From Triops longicaudatus (Eukaryota; Arthropoda; Branchiopoda; Notostraca; Triopsidae): a stretch of DNA of 64,000 nucleotides. The stretch's first letter is position 1. Every line of letters starts with the position of its first letter. Below, piece after piece: positions 12,001 to 24,000 of this stretch. Position numbers and translations under genes: made by a program. Under the pieces are notes generated by a model that was not told where the DNA came from, did no database searches, and saw only the letters and a program-made list of their open reading frames with translations. The stretch spans positions 28,389-92,388 of the forward strand of contig JAGQDJ010000199.1 of the NCBI GenBank assembly GCA_022885665.1. Reading direction: 5' to 3'.

Positions 12001-15000
12001 TAAATGTGACTGAGACACTTTTTCAGCTAGATTTCTAACATGTATTAATAGTGGGAGTTACCGGTTGTAATGTTTAGCTCATAAAAAGAGGGTACGGTGC
12101 CTTTAAGTTTAATGTTATACTGTGCCAGTTTATTACGAACTTGGAATATTAACTTCATAGTGGCACTGTTAAGAGTGTTGAAATAGAAAGGTTAGTGAAA
12201 TTGTCACGAAGTGAAAACACGGTGTAGGACAGTGGTGCCCAACCTACGGCCCGCTCATTTATACCGCTCATGTATATCACTGCATAATTTCATTTTTAAC
12301 GTCGGCGTGATTCTGGCGAAACCGGAACATTCAGGCCCGCGAGATTTTATATCATGTCGCGCGCGGCCCTCGGGTGAAAAAAGGTTGGGCACCACTGGTG
12401 TAGGAGGTGCCACGTTTAAGAAAAGTTTGTTTGAAAACTTTATTTTTTTGGAAATGTCGATTCAAGTATAATTCTAATAAAAAACGATTACGGCTTGCTG
12501 TACTTTTACGTTAGGATGGTCCCACTTTATCGTATGCTTGAAACTTCTAGTTGTATTGCGGCACTGTCGCACTGTACGTGTTAGAAGAGGCGTATGGAGA
12601 GTTGTATTCTACCAATGTAGGTACAACAGCACGTACAGTAACAGTACCTGCAGTATATAGTAAACACACCTAGTTAAGCGACGCAGGCCTGCGCATTAAT
12701 GTTAACCTTATTTTTATAACGTTTAGCTTTATGATGAACGCGAAATTCGTTTTAAAAATAGGGCATATAAATGTGGTTTGGTTGATTCTCTTAGTAAATG
12801 TTAGTACCATATTTTTGTGTACTATAAATTTGTAAACTTTATTTTTGTCTTCATTTTCGAAGCAATCTTTGGTGTGAAACGATAGTGAAAGTGTCGCACC
12901 TTGTGTATCACATTCTCACCGATAAGCCTATTTTTTCAAAACCTTTGAGTATTTGCATGAAAGTGTACACGATGTGGAATACCAAGCTATTTTAGTCTGA
13001 TGAAACGTGATCTGCTTTTAATTTCAGTATTTCACTTTCCTTTTATCCAGCGTGGTCTGGTTTTGTTGCAGGGCAACATAGGTGAATGTAGAAACAATTT
13101 GGCAAAATGTTCCAACAAATGTTCGTACATCGGGTTCGCTTACGCCAAGTACCTTGGTTCGAAATCTCTTACGTACGAGTTTTTTAGAAAGGAGTATTTG
13201 GACGTGGTTGTTCTACTGTGTAGGTCCCTTACAATCAGGTCTTCACCGCTAAGTCTCTTACATCCGGGTCTTTGCTATTCAAGTCTCTTACATCCAGGTC
13301 GTTGACATTCAAGTCTCTTTCATCTGGTCTTGTTGTATTGCTACCAAGAAATGCGTTGAAAGAAGAAAACCAACTTTTTTTAATTACTGCACACTTTTAA
13401 ATTATATATATTTTGACGTCAAACATAAAATAGCCAAACTTTCCTCATGTGTTAAGCGTGAGTAAATTTTTACCTGTATTTCTAAGAAATTGCAATGGAG
13501 TGTGTTGTGCGTCTCAAGGAATTGCTCTGGATTTGTACGACATGGAACACTTCCAAGAGACCTTGAGCTTTTTTCCCCGGAAATTCTGAAATACTTTATG
13601 AGCAAATGCATTAGACAAATAACAAAAATAAAAAAGGAAGAAAAACAGACGAAAAAAATATAAATAAATAGAATAAAAATAAACGATCATTTGTGATACT
13701 TTCGAAACTTAGAAAGCGTACCACCCTATCAAGTACTGCACTTGAAAGTGTTTCAGGGTAAAAGTTTGTTATGTGCAGTGTGAGTTCCTTTTTTATCGTT
13801 ATGTAATAATTGATACGATCGGATAGCCAAGTTCGATTCCATTAAAATTTTGGACGCGTTATGTAGTACATATACATGCATTTTGGAAAGTAAAAGTGCT
13901 TTCTGCAAAAGAGGCAAACAGAAAAAAATTGATTTACAACATTGAATTCATTTAAGTATTGTTCCGAAAAAAGGGAAGCGTTCACGATTGTTACCTATAG
14001 ATAGACAAAGACAAAAGAATCGTTCTTTTTCACGTACAATATTTATTTTGTCGTAAACTTTAGGACTCGCTCGCAAGCATTTGGACTACCTTGAAAACGA
14101 TGAAATGGAGCAGCGCTTGCATGCAAAAACGTGAACAAGTCCCGGTTTTTCTGACGCACTGTACTGTCTCGTGAAAATGAAAATTGATTGCGCTGAATTC
14201 ACAGAAGTCCTTTAAAGGGACTTTCGCAATCCTTTCGAGACCAAGACAAATAGGCATTTAACGTCTAGATTATGCAAAATACGTTATCCGTTACCTTATA
14301 CCTTTAACCTACTTCACGATAGATTCCCCTTTATTAATGATAACAGTAAATTTCTCAGTGAGTGGAGTTTCACTTTTCCCACAAGAACAACGTACCACAA
14401 AAGAATGCAAATCAGTACGTGGGTTTCTGGTTTGGTACGTGGCAATGACTATTCGGTATATGCTAGCGAATGTAATGTGTATGGTATGCTAACGCGTTTT
14501 GTCTAAAATTGGTGTATTCCAATTAATGCCAGTTCTGCATAATTATTACCTACAGTAGCGCTCGCTTTTTATTTTTCATTCTTTTCCACTTCGATATTTT
14601 GGTGTTTGTGATTTTCGAATTTCGGTGCAACATTGCAACTCAAAACTATTCAAAAATTAAAAAAAATCATATTCAAGTTCGAAAATTCCCCAATCAGGAT
14701 TGGAAAATACGTAATGGAAGTTTGGATTTTGTAGATCGATTGTCCAAACTTATTTTTTTCTCCATCCTGAATGAACTTTATCCGTAACATCGGAAAAACA
14801 ACGAACTTAACGGACACCAAAATTGGTCATTTTTCTAGAATTTTGCTATTAAATTCATTTAGTTTTCAAACACAAACACTGTACTGTAATATTTTGCAAT
14901 TGAAAACATGTTAAAGTAGAATTTGTTTAAAAAAATTTGGGCGTTTACACACCGAATCTTTTTAATTTTCGTCGCCTTAACTGCACTACTTTTAGCAATA

Positions 15001-18000
15001 CCGGACCTTGTGCAAATTGCCCAACTAGACAGACCGGTTTCACTTTTACTTGCATTCCTTTACCATACTTTATTTTCCTGGATATTTTTGCAATCAAACT
15101 AAGCCTTAGTCACGACCCACCGAAAACCTGAATAACCATCTCCAGAAAATTACGTACACAAACACAACACCAAACACAGCATATTGCCATGTTATTGCGT
15201 GACGTACCGTGACATCTCGCCCGTCCAGTACGTTACGCTCTCAGACGAATTCTTAAAACCGTGCTTGTGGTTACGGGCCAAGCACTATTTGAGTCGGAAA
15301 AACAAGTTCTTCGTTCCAAGGCGTCCTATTCCCTTGTTAGGCGGGGTTTCCATGGTCCCTTTTTCGCCGTTGAAACATTTGGGCATAATACCCAAACAAT
15401 GAATACGCTACCCGTCCTCCTCCTTGGCTTTTAAGGGATTTTTCTCTCAGGGCTCGAGGCTTGGAAAATGTTACGTTAGATCAGCAGCTTACTCTTCCAA
15501 GGCCAGGATGGGGCCAGTTTTGTTGGGGGTTTAAGAGTTGCATAGATTTCCTGACAAGTTTCAGAGCACGGCTTGCAAGTTTTGGACCAGTTTTCCTTGC
15601 GTCTGTCTCAGATCAATGTGTTTTGGTGCTGTGTATGAAGCCATCGCAGTATTGGTAGTAAACGAAGCTCGCATTTCCGTGTTGTGGTGGATTTCTTGTT
15701 TGTCTCATGTTAAAACGGAAGGAATAAAAAATGAAAACATAAATAAATGTGTAGTGTTCAAAACATTTGATAAAAAATAAGAAAAGAAATTAAGGAGTCA
15801 ACAAAGAAATCGTGGGAATAAGTTTAAAATTCGGAATAAAATTCCTTGATTGGGAATTAGACATGCCATCCATGTCCGAATTTGACGTGACGAGGTTTAC
15901 GAACTGGAAACGTAGCAAACTCCGAAATAGTGCCTTTATTATACAATGTGACCCGAAAGTTGCGTTTAGAAGAAGACAGTGGTAATATGTTTTAGAAGTA
16001 TTTACTTAGTTACAGTAGAATCTTGAGATAACGAATATTGCGGGAACTTCAAAAATAGTTAGACACAGCAAAATTGGTTAGACCAGTTTTTTATGTACAT
16101 TTACATACGTCGGGGTCGCGCGACACGTCTGTTATAACCTTCAGTTCGTTGTTAAAGATTTTTTGGGACAATATTCAAATGTATTTGCTTAATAACAGAA
16201 AAAAACTTCAGCATATTCCAATTTCGTTTTATGAGACGCATTTTGTGTACATTTACGTACATTATGGGTCCTAAAACTCGTTTACTATAGCGGACGTGTC
16301 GTCATAAAATAGTTCGTTAAAAAGAGATTTCACTGTATTTACTTTCTTTTGTTATTTTTGTGTTTATGAAGCTGGTTGTGGCACTTTTCGTTTTTTTATA
16401 TTTTGTTTTACAGTAAGCTCTCATTATAACGAACTATTCGAAATGAACGATCTGCTTTTGTATATGTGTCGTAGGGTTTCCAAGCTTGTACATGGAAAAA
16501 AAGGAGCGTCTGGTGTTACGAATTTCTGTTACGTATTACAGTTTTATTTAGTCCAGAGGTCCGTTATAACGAGATTTTATTATATGCTTACTCTTTTGTT
16601 TTCTTTATATTTATTTATTGAATTTTTATTGATTTCGTTTATTTAATTCCTTTTTTTAAATTTTTGAAAAATAAATTTTTAAGCGGTTTCTGCGAGTTTG
16701 CGTGCGGTGTCGTGTTTTAGGGGCTTAGGATTTTAAGCAGTAAGCAAAAGGGATGTCTCCTGTAATTTACCTGGGTTGGATGACCCACTAAAAGCAGGAA
16801 GGTTTATGGGCAAGAGGTCACAAAGTTTGTTGGTAATCCCGAAGGGCTTTTCAGGGTGACATGGCGTACCAGTGTCCCTGGGCTAAGGTTAAAGCATGCC
16901 GCAGCATTGTTTAACCTGTAAATGGGAAATTTTGGGTGAAAATGTGTTCAGCTTCCGTTCCCCCCCCCCCCCCAAGGACTACCTTGCACGGAAATATAGC
17001 CTACCCAACGTGGTGAAAGTGAAAACGCGAATGCGTGATGGGGAGCACGTCAGCTTGAGTTTCCCACAAAAGAAAGGAAAACAAGGCCAAAAATAAGATA
17101 AAATTTAAAACGACGCAACCTGAATTGCGCTTTAAAGTTTCCTTTCTAGGTGTTTATTCAAGTGTGTACTCATAACGAGAAACAGAAGAAATGGAGGAGG
17201 ATTTAGGTGTAATTTATACGTTGGAGTTCTTTCTCTTATTTGTTTTGTGTGATGTGTCATTGCCTGTATTGTTCGGATGGTGAAACTCGTTTGTTGATTT
17301 ATTGTTTTTTCTTTTGTGTGTTTTTGTAGGACCAAGAGCCGGAGTGTGGACCAGAGCTTAACGGCTGCTTTAGATGCGGATGTATTCAGCCGATTTGGGA
17401 GTAGTAACACCAGCGTTTCGAACAATTCAAGTAAGTGCGCATAATATTGTAGTAACCAAAGGAAAAAAGGCTTTGCGGACATTGAATTAACGCAGACTTA
17501 GAAATTGGCCATATTCTTTACTTGGAAGGACTTAGAGGCGACATGTAGATATGTGGATGTAAGATACGCTAAAAAAGGTAAAGATAGGCAGCTTAGCGTA
17601 AAAGAGCCTCGTATCAGCTGGCATTGAAATCGCGAAGGCGTTAGGATTTTAACAGTACCAAGTAGTTAGATGCAGCACAAAACTTTCTCTTAAACCTAAC
17701 AATAGTAATGAATATACATAAATAAAATTCCGATAAGAACTATTGAGATTTTAACATACGTGTACCACAAGAAAATTTTCATGGACTGCAATTAAAAAAA
17801 TGGATTAATAAATAATTTTTTTATTTTCATTGTCGAATTCATTGAGTTACTTTAACAAATGTGATATTGGGCATATCATTTGTGATATAGTGTAGGTAGA
17901 AAATTATGTTTAATGAGGTAGTTTACCAGCTGTGGTTTCACGGGAATCTCTCCTGTGCACTGCAAATCTGACAGCTTTTACTAGACTTGTCCTTCTTAAG

Positions 18001-21000
18001 AATTTTGGATTCTTTGTAGCGCAAATTCGCGATAAGATTATGTTAATACGCGAGAAGCAGTCATGCACGCGCACTTTCGCGTTCTGTCACTTTTGAAATA
18101 TGTAACCTGAAGTAGTCTGAAGGTTTCTAGTACACGTTTTTAAAGAAGACAGTGAACGTTCTTTCGCTTTTAAGATGTGGGTCGAACTTGAACGCATTCT
18201 TCGAGTTGTAAGAAGCATCGTTAGGAGACGAGTCAAAGGAAATGGCCCATTCGTCACTGCTCAACCTTGATGAATTACGATGAAGTAACATGATGCAACA
18301 CGACTAAGTTGTGAAGCCAGATTGAAACGAGTAGTCGCTTTTTGAACGGAACGCTGTGTGTTTTCAGATTCAACTTAATTTGTCACTTTCAAAATCAGTC
18401 GTGCGTAAAGCGGATGAGATTTTCGTAGGACTTAGTCATTCGTAGGTCCCACAAGCGAAAACCCTCCTCAGAACCGGTTAAAGAAGCAGCGGTTTCATTT
18501 TCCTAGTCAGAAACGAAAACGGGGAAAAATTTGCTGGATAAGGACGATCAGACAACTTATGTGTCCTTCAAGCTGCAAAACTTTTTTTTAAAAAAAAGTT
18601 AAAAGGGCAATGGTTATCACTTTCCAGTCAAATGTATTAAGCGGGGAAGTTTTGCTTGGTAGCACTAATAGGTCCCATGTTCAAAAATCCTGCAAATAAA
18701 CGTTAGAGAAGCGATAGTTTTATTCTCCTTGATAAACCAGATTGTGTTTGCTGGTGAGACCTACCGGGTTTCTGTAGCTCCGTTAGGCTCTTAAACTTGT
18801 CAAGAAAGATTAGAGAAGAATTCGGACATGTTCAGAGAGTGACACGTGATTAGAAACGGAAAGTTCAATAAAGTTTAGAACATTTTTTGGCTTCTTCTCC
18901 ATTGACATATGTAATCTGGCGGACAATTGCTAGTAGGACCTAATAGGTCTCCTCTAGGTTCCTCAAGCTTCGAAACGTAGGAAGAAAGCTAGGAAAAGTA
19001 ACGGTTACGCTTCTCTGCGTAAGAGGCGTTAATGGTTCAGACCTGGTAGGTCCTTGTAGGACCTCAGTCTTCCGTAGGTCCCTTAAGCTACAAAATTTAG
19101 ACTGTAGGGTTGTATAGCAGTTCGCTGTTAGATAAGTAACCCGATAAAGAACTGCCGAGAAGGATCTATCAGGTCCTCTGTAGGTCCCTCAAGTCACATA
19201 ACTGGGAAAGAAGGGTTGAAAAGCAGTTTTCATACTACAGTCAGATACTTAACACGGGAGAAAAGTACTAACTCGGAGAGGTATAGGACCAATTGGGACC
19301 CTTGTAGGTCCTCTAGCTGTAAACTTGGAAAGAAAACTTGTAAAAGCAATGATTTTACTGCTCAAGCCGGTTACGCAAGGCGAGAAGTTTTGATACGTAG
19401 ATCCTGTGTAGGTCTTTTGCAAGTCCCTTAGGCTCCGAAACCTAAAAGGAAAAAGGCAAGAAGAGCATCAGAGTAACAGAACAAGGAATGTTACTTTATC
19501 GTTGATAATTTGCGTTGTGACATCAGTGAATGCAAATGCTTTTACAATTCATTATCATTCGGTATCAGAGTGTTGTTTACACATCCCTAGTACATAGAAA
19601 TTTGCATACTTTTCTGACTTCAGTCTCCTTCAAAGCGTGATGCAGCAGTTAAGTTTTACAAAATACTGCTTTTGGTAACCGAGTTATTATTTGTATTAAC
19701 AGTACAACTAATTGATCATGTAAGTGCGTAAACTTTATATGACTACATTAAGAGAATATAAAGCTAAGGTTAGAACACGCCATGGTCACTTAAGTTAGAA
19801 GGAAGAAGTTACTTATTTGCTCACTAGCGGCGCTTGGAACAAAACAAGCCACGTGGAACAACAAAACAAAACATAATCAAAAAGTTCCTGTTTTTATCAA
19901 GTTACAACTCGTGTCTTTAGTTTTCGTTTTGCAAGAAGTTGTATTCGTTTTGTTTCTATATAATTTTCTCACATCAAATATTTTTCTGTGACTTGGTGCG
20001 AATTTTTATCAGCACTTCTTACAACGTCATTTCTGCAAACTCGAAAGCTTCTGAACCCTGTTAGGCTTCACCAATATCTGGCCCAACACGAGAAATCCTA
20101 CAAATGATTCACTTATACTTCTGTAGATCGATACCGATCGATCGAAACAAATGTGATCTACCAAAGGAGCTAATCGTACATGACAGCAATCACGTCAAAA
20201 CCGGGCGAGGGTGTCTCAAGGGGACTGAGGAGGGTGGAGATCAGCTTGTACCGGACAAAAGTTTACTATAGGATAGACCAATGGGTTTATGGAGGTATCT
20301 TAGTTATTCCTAATCCGTTGGCTTCAACTATTGTATCTAGTACTGTTAAGTACCTTACTTATCGAACGTATAATTGTAATACACGTTAATTGGGCTATTT
20401 TAGCCGTCGTGCTATGGGAGCTCAGATTTTCGAAAAGCGTCGTAGGTCGTTTTTGGGGGTGCGTTAAAAGCGGCGAGCTTCGTCTGCAAAGGAGGTCGAT
20501 ACTGGCATTACCCCCCAGGACACGGTTCCATTTACATAAGCCTCGCAGCAGCATGCCAGTGCGGAGTATCTGACTGTTGGAATCTCACGCTGTTCGTAGT
20601 TTTGCCTGCTTTCGTGTTCCCACATGGATTCAAGAGGTGGACGCGATGGTGGAACCCGGAGATGGTGGTTTAGGATGTAGGAATTCGTCATTCTGGGCAG
20701 CGTGCCAAGAGAAGCACCGCAGGGTTGTCCTGGTCGCCGTTTCGGGCTAGTTACTACCACCCCAAGCCACCTCCCTCCTCGTTCTGCCACCCCTTCAGTA
20801 CATCCCAGGCGCCCAGTAATCAAAAAGTACTTCAGTAATTCTACGTTTGAACCCCCCTTAGGCCTCCCTTTCCCACTAAAACTCCCCAAATCCGCCCGGT
20901 AAACAGTTCCGAAATCAATACTCGGCATATTTTTCGGCAAAAGACATGCCCAAAGTTGTGTACGGCATGGCTGAGAACGAAATTACTGCCGTAGCAGAGA

Positions 21001-24000
21001 TACAATTCTTGGTGGTGCTGATCTTGACATTGAACAAGAATAACACAAGGGAAGATAGAGTTTTTAGTGATTGGGGATTTTTGGTCTTTTGCTTCGTTGC
21101 AGGGGATGAGGACGAAACGCACGCCGGACCACGCCCATCCACACCTACTGGTGACAGAAGATCCAGCGGTTCGGGCAGTGCGCTCAAACTACCGCCTGAG
21201 GATACTGCGATGTATACAGTGAGTTGCTGAAATTTGTATAAATTTTTGTGATTTTCTTGTTGAGTGCATTTTGCGTTCTAAGGGGTTTCTGCGGTCTCAA
21301 TACATGCAGCAATATCGATCGATGCATAGTGAAGCGACATTTTCGGGAAGCTGGGTTTAGACGACTCAGAGAACGTTAATTTAGGGAGATTTAACTACAG
21401 AGATTCGAAGACAACAGTGGGAGAAATTGTTTTATATTACCGAATGTTAAGAAAGCGTAATTGCTATACTTACCACGAGACGGCAACAGGGGATGGATTA
21501 CATATAAAAAAATTGCAGTGTAAAAGATTAATTTCTATTATGTAGAACGATTGTTTACACACACACCGTACACCAAGAGCTGATAAAGCTTTTGAGACAT
21601 TGTAATTAAAGCAGTTAAGTAATTTTAATTCAGTGAAGTCTGTTTGAGGCTGGTTGAAGTTTTTTAAAAATAGGACAGAAATACTACGGCAAATACAGAA
21701 ATCTTGTATATATTTCTGCGCATTTTGACGACATTGAAGGAAGTGTAAAGATTGATATTAAGCTCTTACTTCACGGAAGCTTAGTTTAAAATTCCGTTAA
21801 TTGATTTGTAGGTTACCGAACACAAATTCGCATTCGAAAGATTTTGGAAATTCACAGAAGTGAAGCCTGGGAAATTACTTGCAAATAAGTTGGAAATAAT
21901 CTGTAAACAATGTAAATTCTTAACAGCCTCGTAAAAGTCGGAGGAATTTCTTAATTCATATTCACCAGTGTAGTCAGTCTTAGAAATTCTTTATTAAAAT
22001 TGCAGAGAATAATTTCGCAAAATAAAATTCGAAAAATGTTCTTTGAGAATTAAAAGAAATAATGTTAGAAAATCATAAAAGTAATTTGTTTTCATTTCTA
22101 AAAATACTTCCTTGAACTTTGTGGAAAGCGTTTGTGGAAAAAATTCAAAATCTCACATGTTCGAAAGTATTTTAATGTTTTTAAACAGTGCGCAGAAATT
22201 TCTGGAAAATTCGTGAAACAGTCAGCAGAAATTCTAAGATAAAGTACCGAAAATATTTTGTTATAATCGTAGACGTTATTTTGTCTTGGATTCAGTTGTG
22301 CAATCAGGTTGGAGATATTTGGGGAATTTTTCTTGAGTATGTTTTCCTGAGGGGGGTGTTCATGTATTCTTGTGTGACACAGGGACTAAATTTACGCTAG
22401 ACACGAACGTATCCGTCTCGTAGAGCGTGACCGCACGTTGTATTTGATTTGTTTTGTGACCTCTGAAGTGTCCTCTACTTTTCTTGACATTTCGTCTCTT
22501 TGCAATATTGTGACAGGTACAAGCCTCGGACACACTGACCAGTCTAGCAGCTCGCTTTGATATTACTCCGTCGGAATTGGCCGCGCTAAATCGTTTATCG
22601 TCACGACTACTCTTCCCGGGCCAAGTTCTCTACGTTCCCCGCAAGAAGGACGGATCGACCGAAGATGTGGCCGTCGCGGGGGACGGCAGATGCACGCCAA
22701 CCAGCCCCATGTCCCAGTCCATGGAGAAAGAACTGTCTCTCGTGGTTGGCACCCCCCCTAAAGAGACTCCACAAGAATCGGGTAATTAATATTTTTTTAA
22801 AATTTATTTTGCCAGTTTTTTCTAGAAACAACAGCAGAGTAATTTAATTAATAAATAATTACGTTTTTAATTCCCTACTCTCGTGATTTTTTAAAAGATG
22901 TTAATGGGCATGGGTCTACATTAATATACAAAGTAATGCACCTAAAATTCGAAGATAATCACAGTTGTTCGGAGGATTTAAGAGCTTTTATTCTGGATGA
23001 ATCTTGGGAACATTTTCATTTTTTTAAAGTTTTATTTCATTTGATTTTCTCTTTGTCTCATAAGATTTTTATTATTTAATTGTTTGGTTTTGACTGGTTT
23101 TTAAAGATTTTTTGACATGATTTATGATATAGACAGTTTGTTATGTATGATTTGTATGTACGTATGCTGTTAAATGTTGTATGTCACTGTAAGAAGCAGT
23201 TTTGGTATCTTATTTATTATTGTAAGCGCAGTTTAGAACTCAAAGCAATTTTATCAATTGTTCTTCCTAATTGGCGTAATCCGTGTATTTGCTTTCGTCA
23301 CGTTATTAGGCTTTGCTTAATTTTATCTCCATTTTTCTATTCTTCCAGTGATTAATTACGATTTTAGTGCATAGCTCAGAACATGAACATTATTACTTGA
23401 TTGTTGCAAAGCATGGATGGACAAAGATGGAACGATTTAGAATGAATCATGGTATTAATTGTCCTCTTTTTTCTTTTTCTTTTGTTGGATGACGCTGATA
23501 AATAGCTGTCTTGGAAAATATACGAGCGCCGGGTTCGCCCCGCATTTGTCGTCGAGATCCCTTGGCTTCCGTTTGGTCGAGCACGCAGTCCGGAGGACAG
23601 AACTCGAGTACGGAAGTCGAACAGCATCCTAGCACGGAAGTACCTTTGACCTTGGAAGAAGAACGGATCCAAGATCGAGAAGCTTATGACAAATTTTTGA
23701 AGATTAATGTTCGCCATATTACCGATGGACAGGTAAATTCCGACAGTTAAACAGAAAATAAACTAAAGTACAATACAATCCCGTTATAACGAACTGTCGG
23801 CCATATTTAATCTCCCGAGGGATGTAAGTATGTAGAAAAATGGTTTAATATAATGAACTCCTGGATATACCATTCCGTTGATTGCTGTGTTTTTGTTATA
23901 GCGAGATTCTACTTTACAATGAACAGTAGAATAAAAACAACACCAAAATTAATTACAATAATACTTGACTTTATTAAAATAATGCAAAAAGATATGTGTA

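Larger units (their letters stand above)
11608..17329. other. 5.7-kb intron with MITEs and tandem repeats
   Basis: Contains a hAT-type MITE (12230-12397), a 4 x 30-bp tandem repeat (13221-13340), two pogo-like MITEs (16013-16335 and about 16411-16583) and a C14 tract (16960-16973). An open frame at 15184-15402 (72 codons) lies in a locally GC-richer patch but has no recognisable homology or splice context. Otherwise nothing coding is seen. Confidence 0.5.
17431..21102. other. 3.7-kb intron carrying a satellite and a GC-rich patch
   Basis: Holds the degenerate satellite described at 18420-19450 and a GC-richer block around 20.42-20.90 kb with a long minus-strand open frame (listed separately). 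The remainder is AT-rich and shows nothing recognisable. Confidence 0.5.

Noticed and set aside
15184..15402. 72-codon open frame MPCYCVTYRDIS...IPKQ
   Set aside because: Local GC-richer patch in an intron, with no splice context, homology or promoter that I can support.
15461..15658. Possible further alternative first exon ending at GTAGTA
   Set aside because: Weak donor and no supporting composition; the phase agreement alone has a one-in-three chance.
18420..19450. CRISPR-like regularly spaced repeat
   Set aside because: Eukaryotic intron, diverged repeats and variable 105-125-bp spacing; it is a degenerate satellite.
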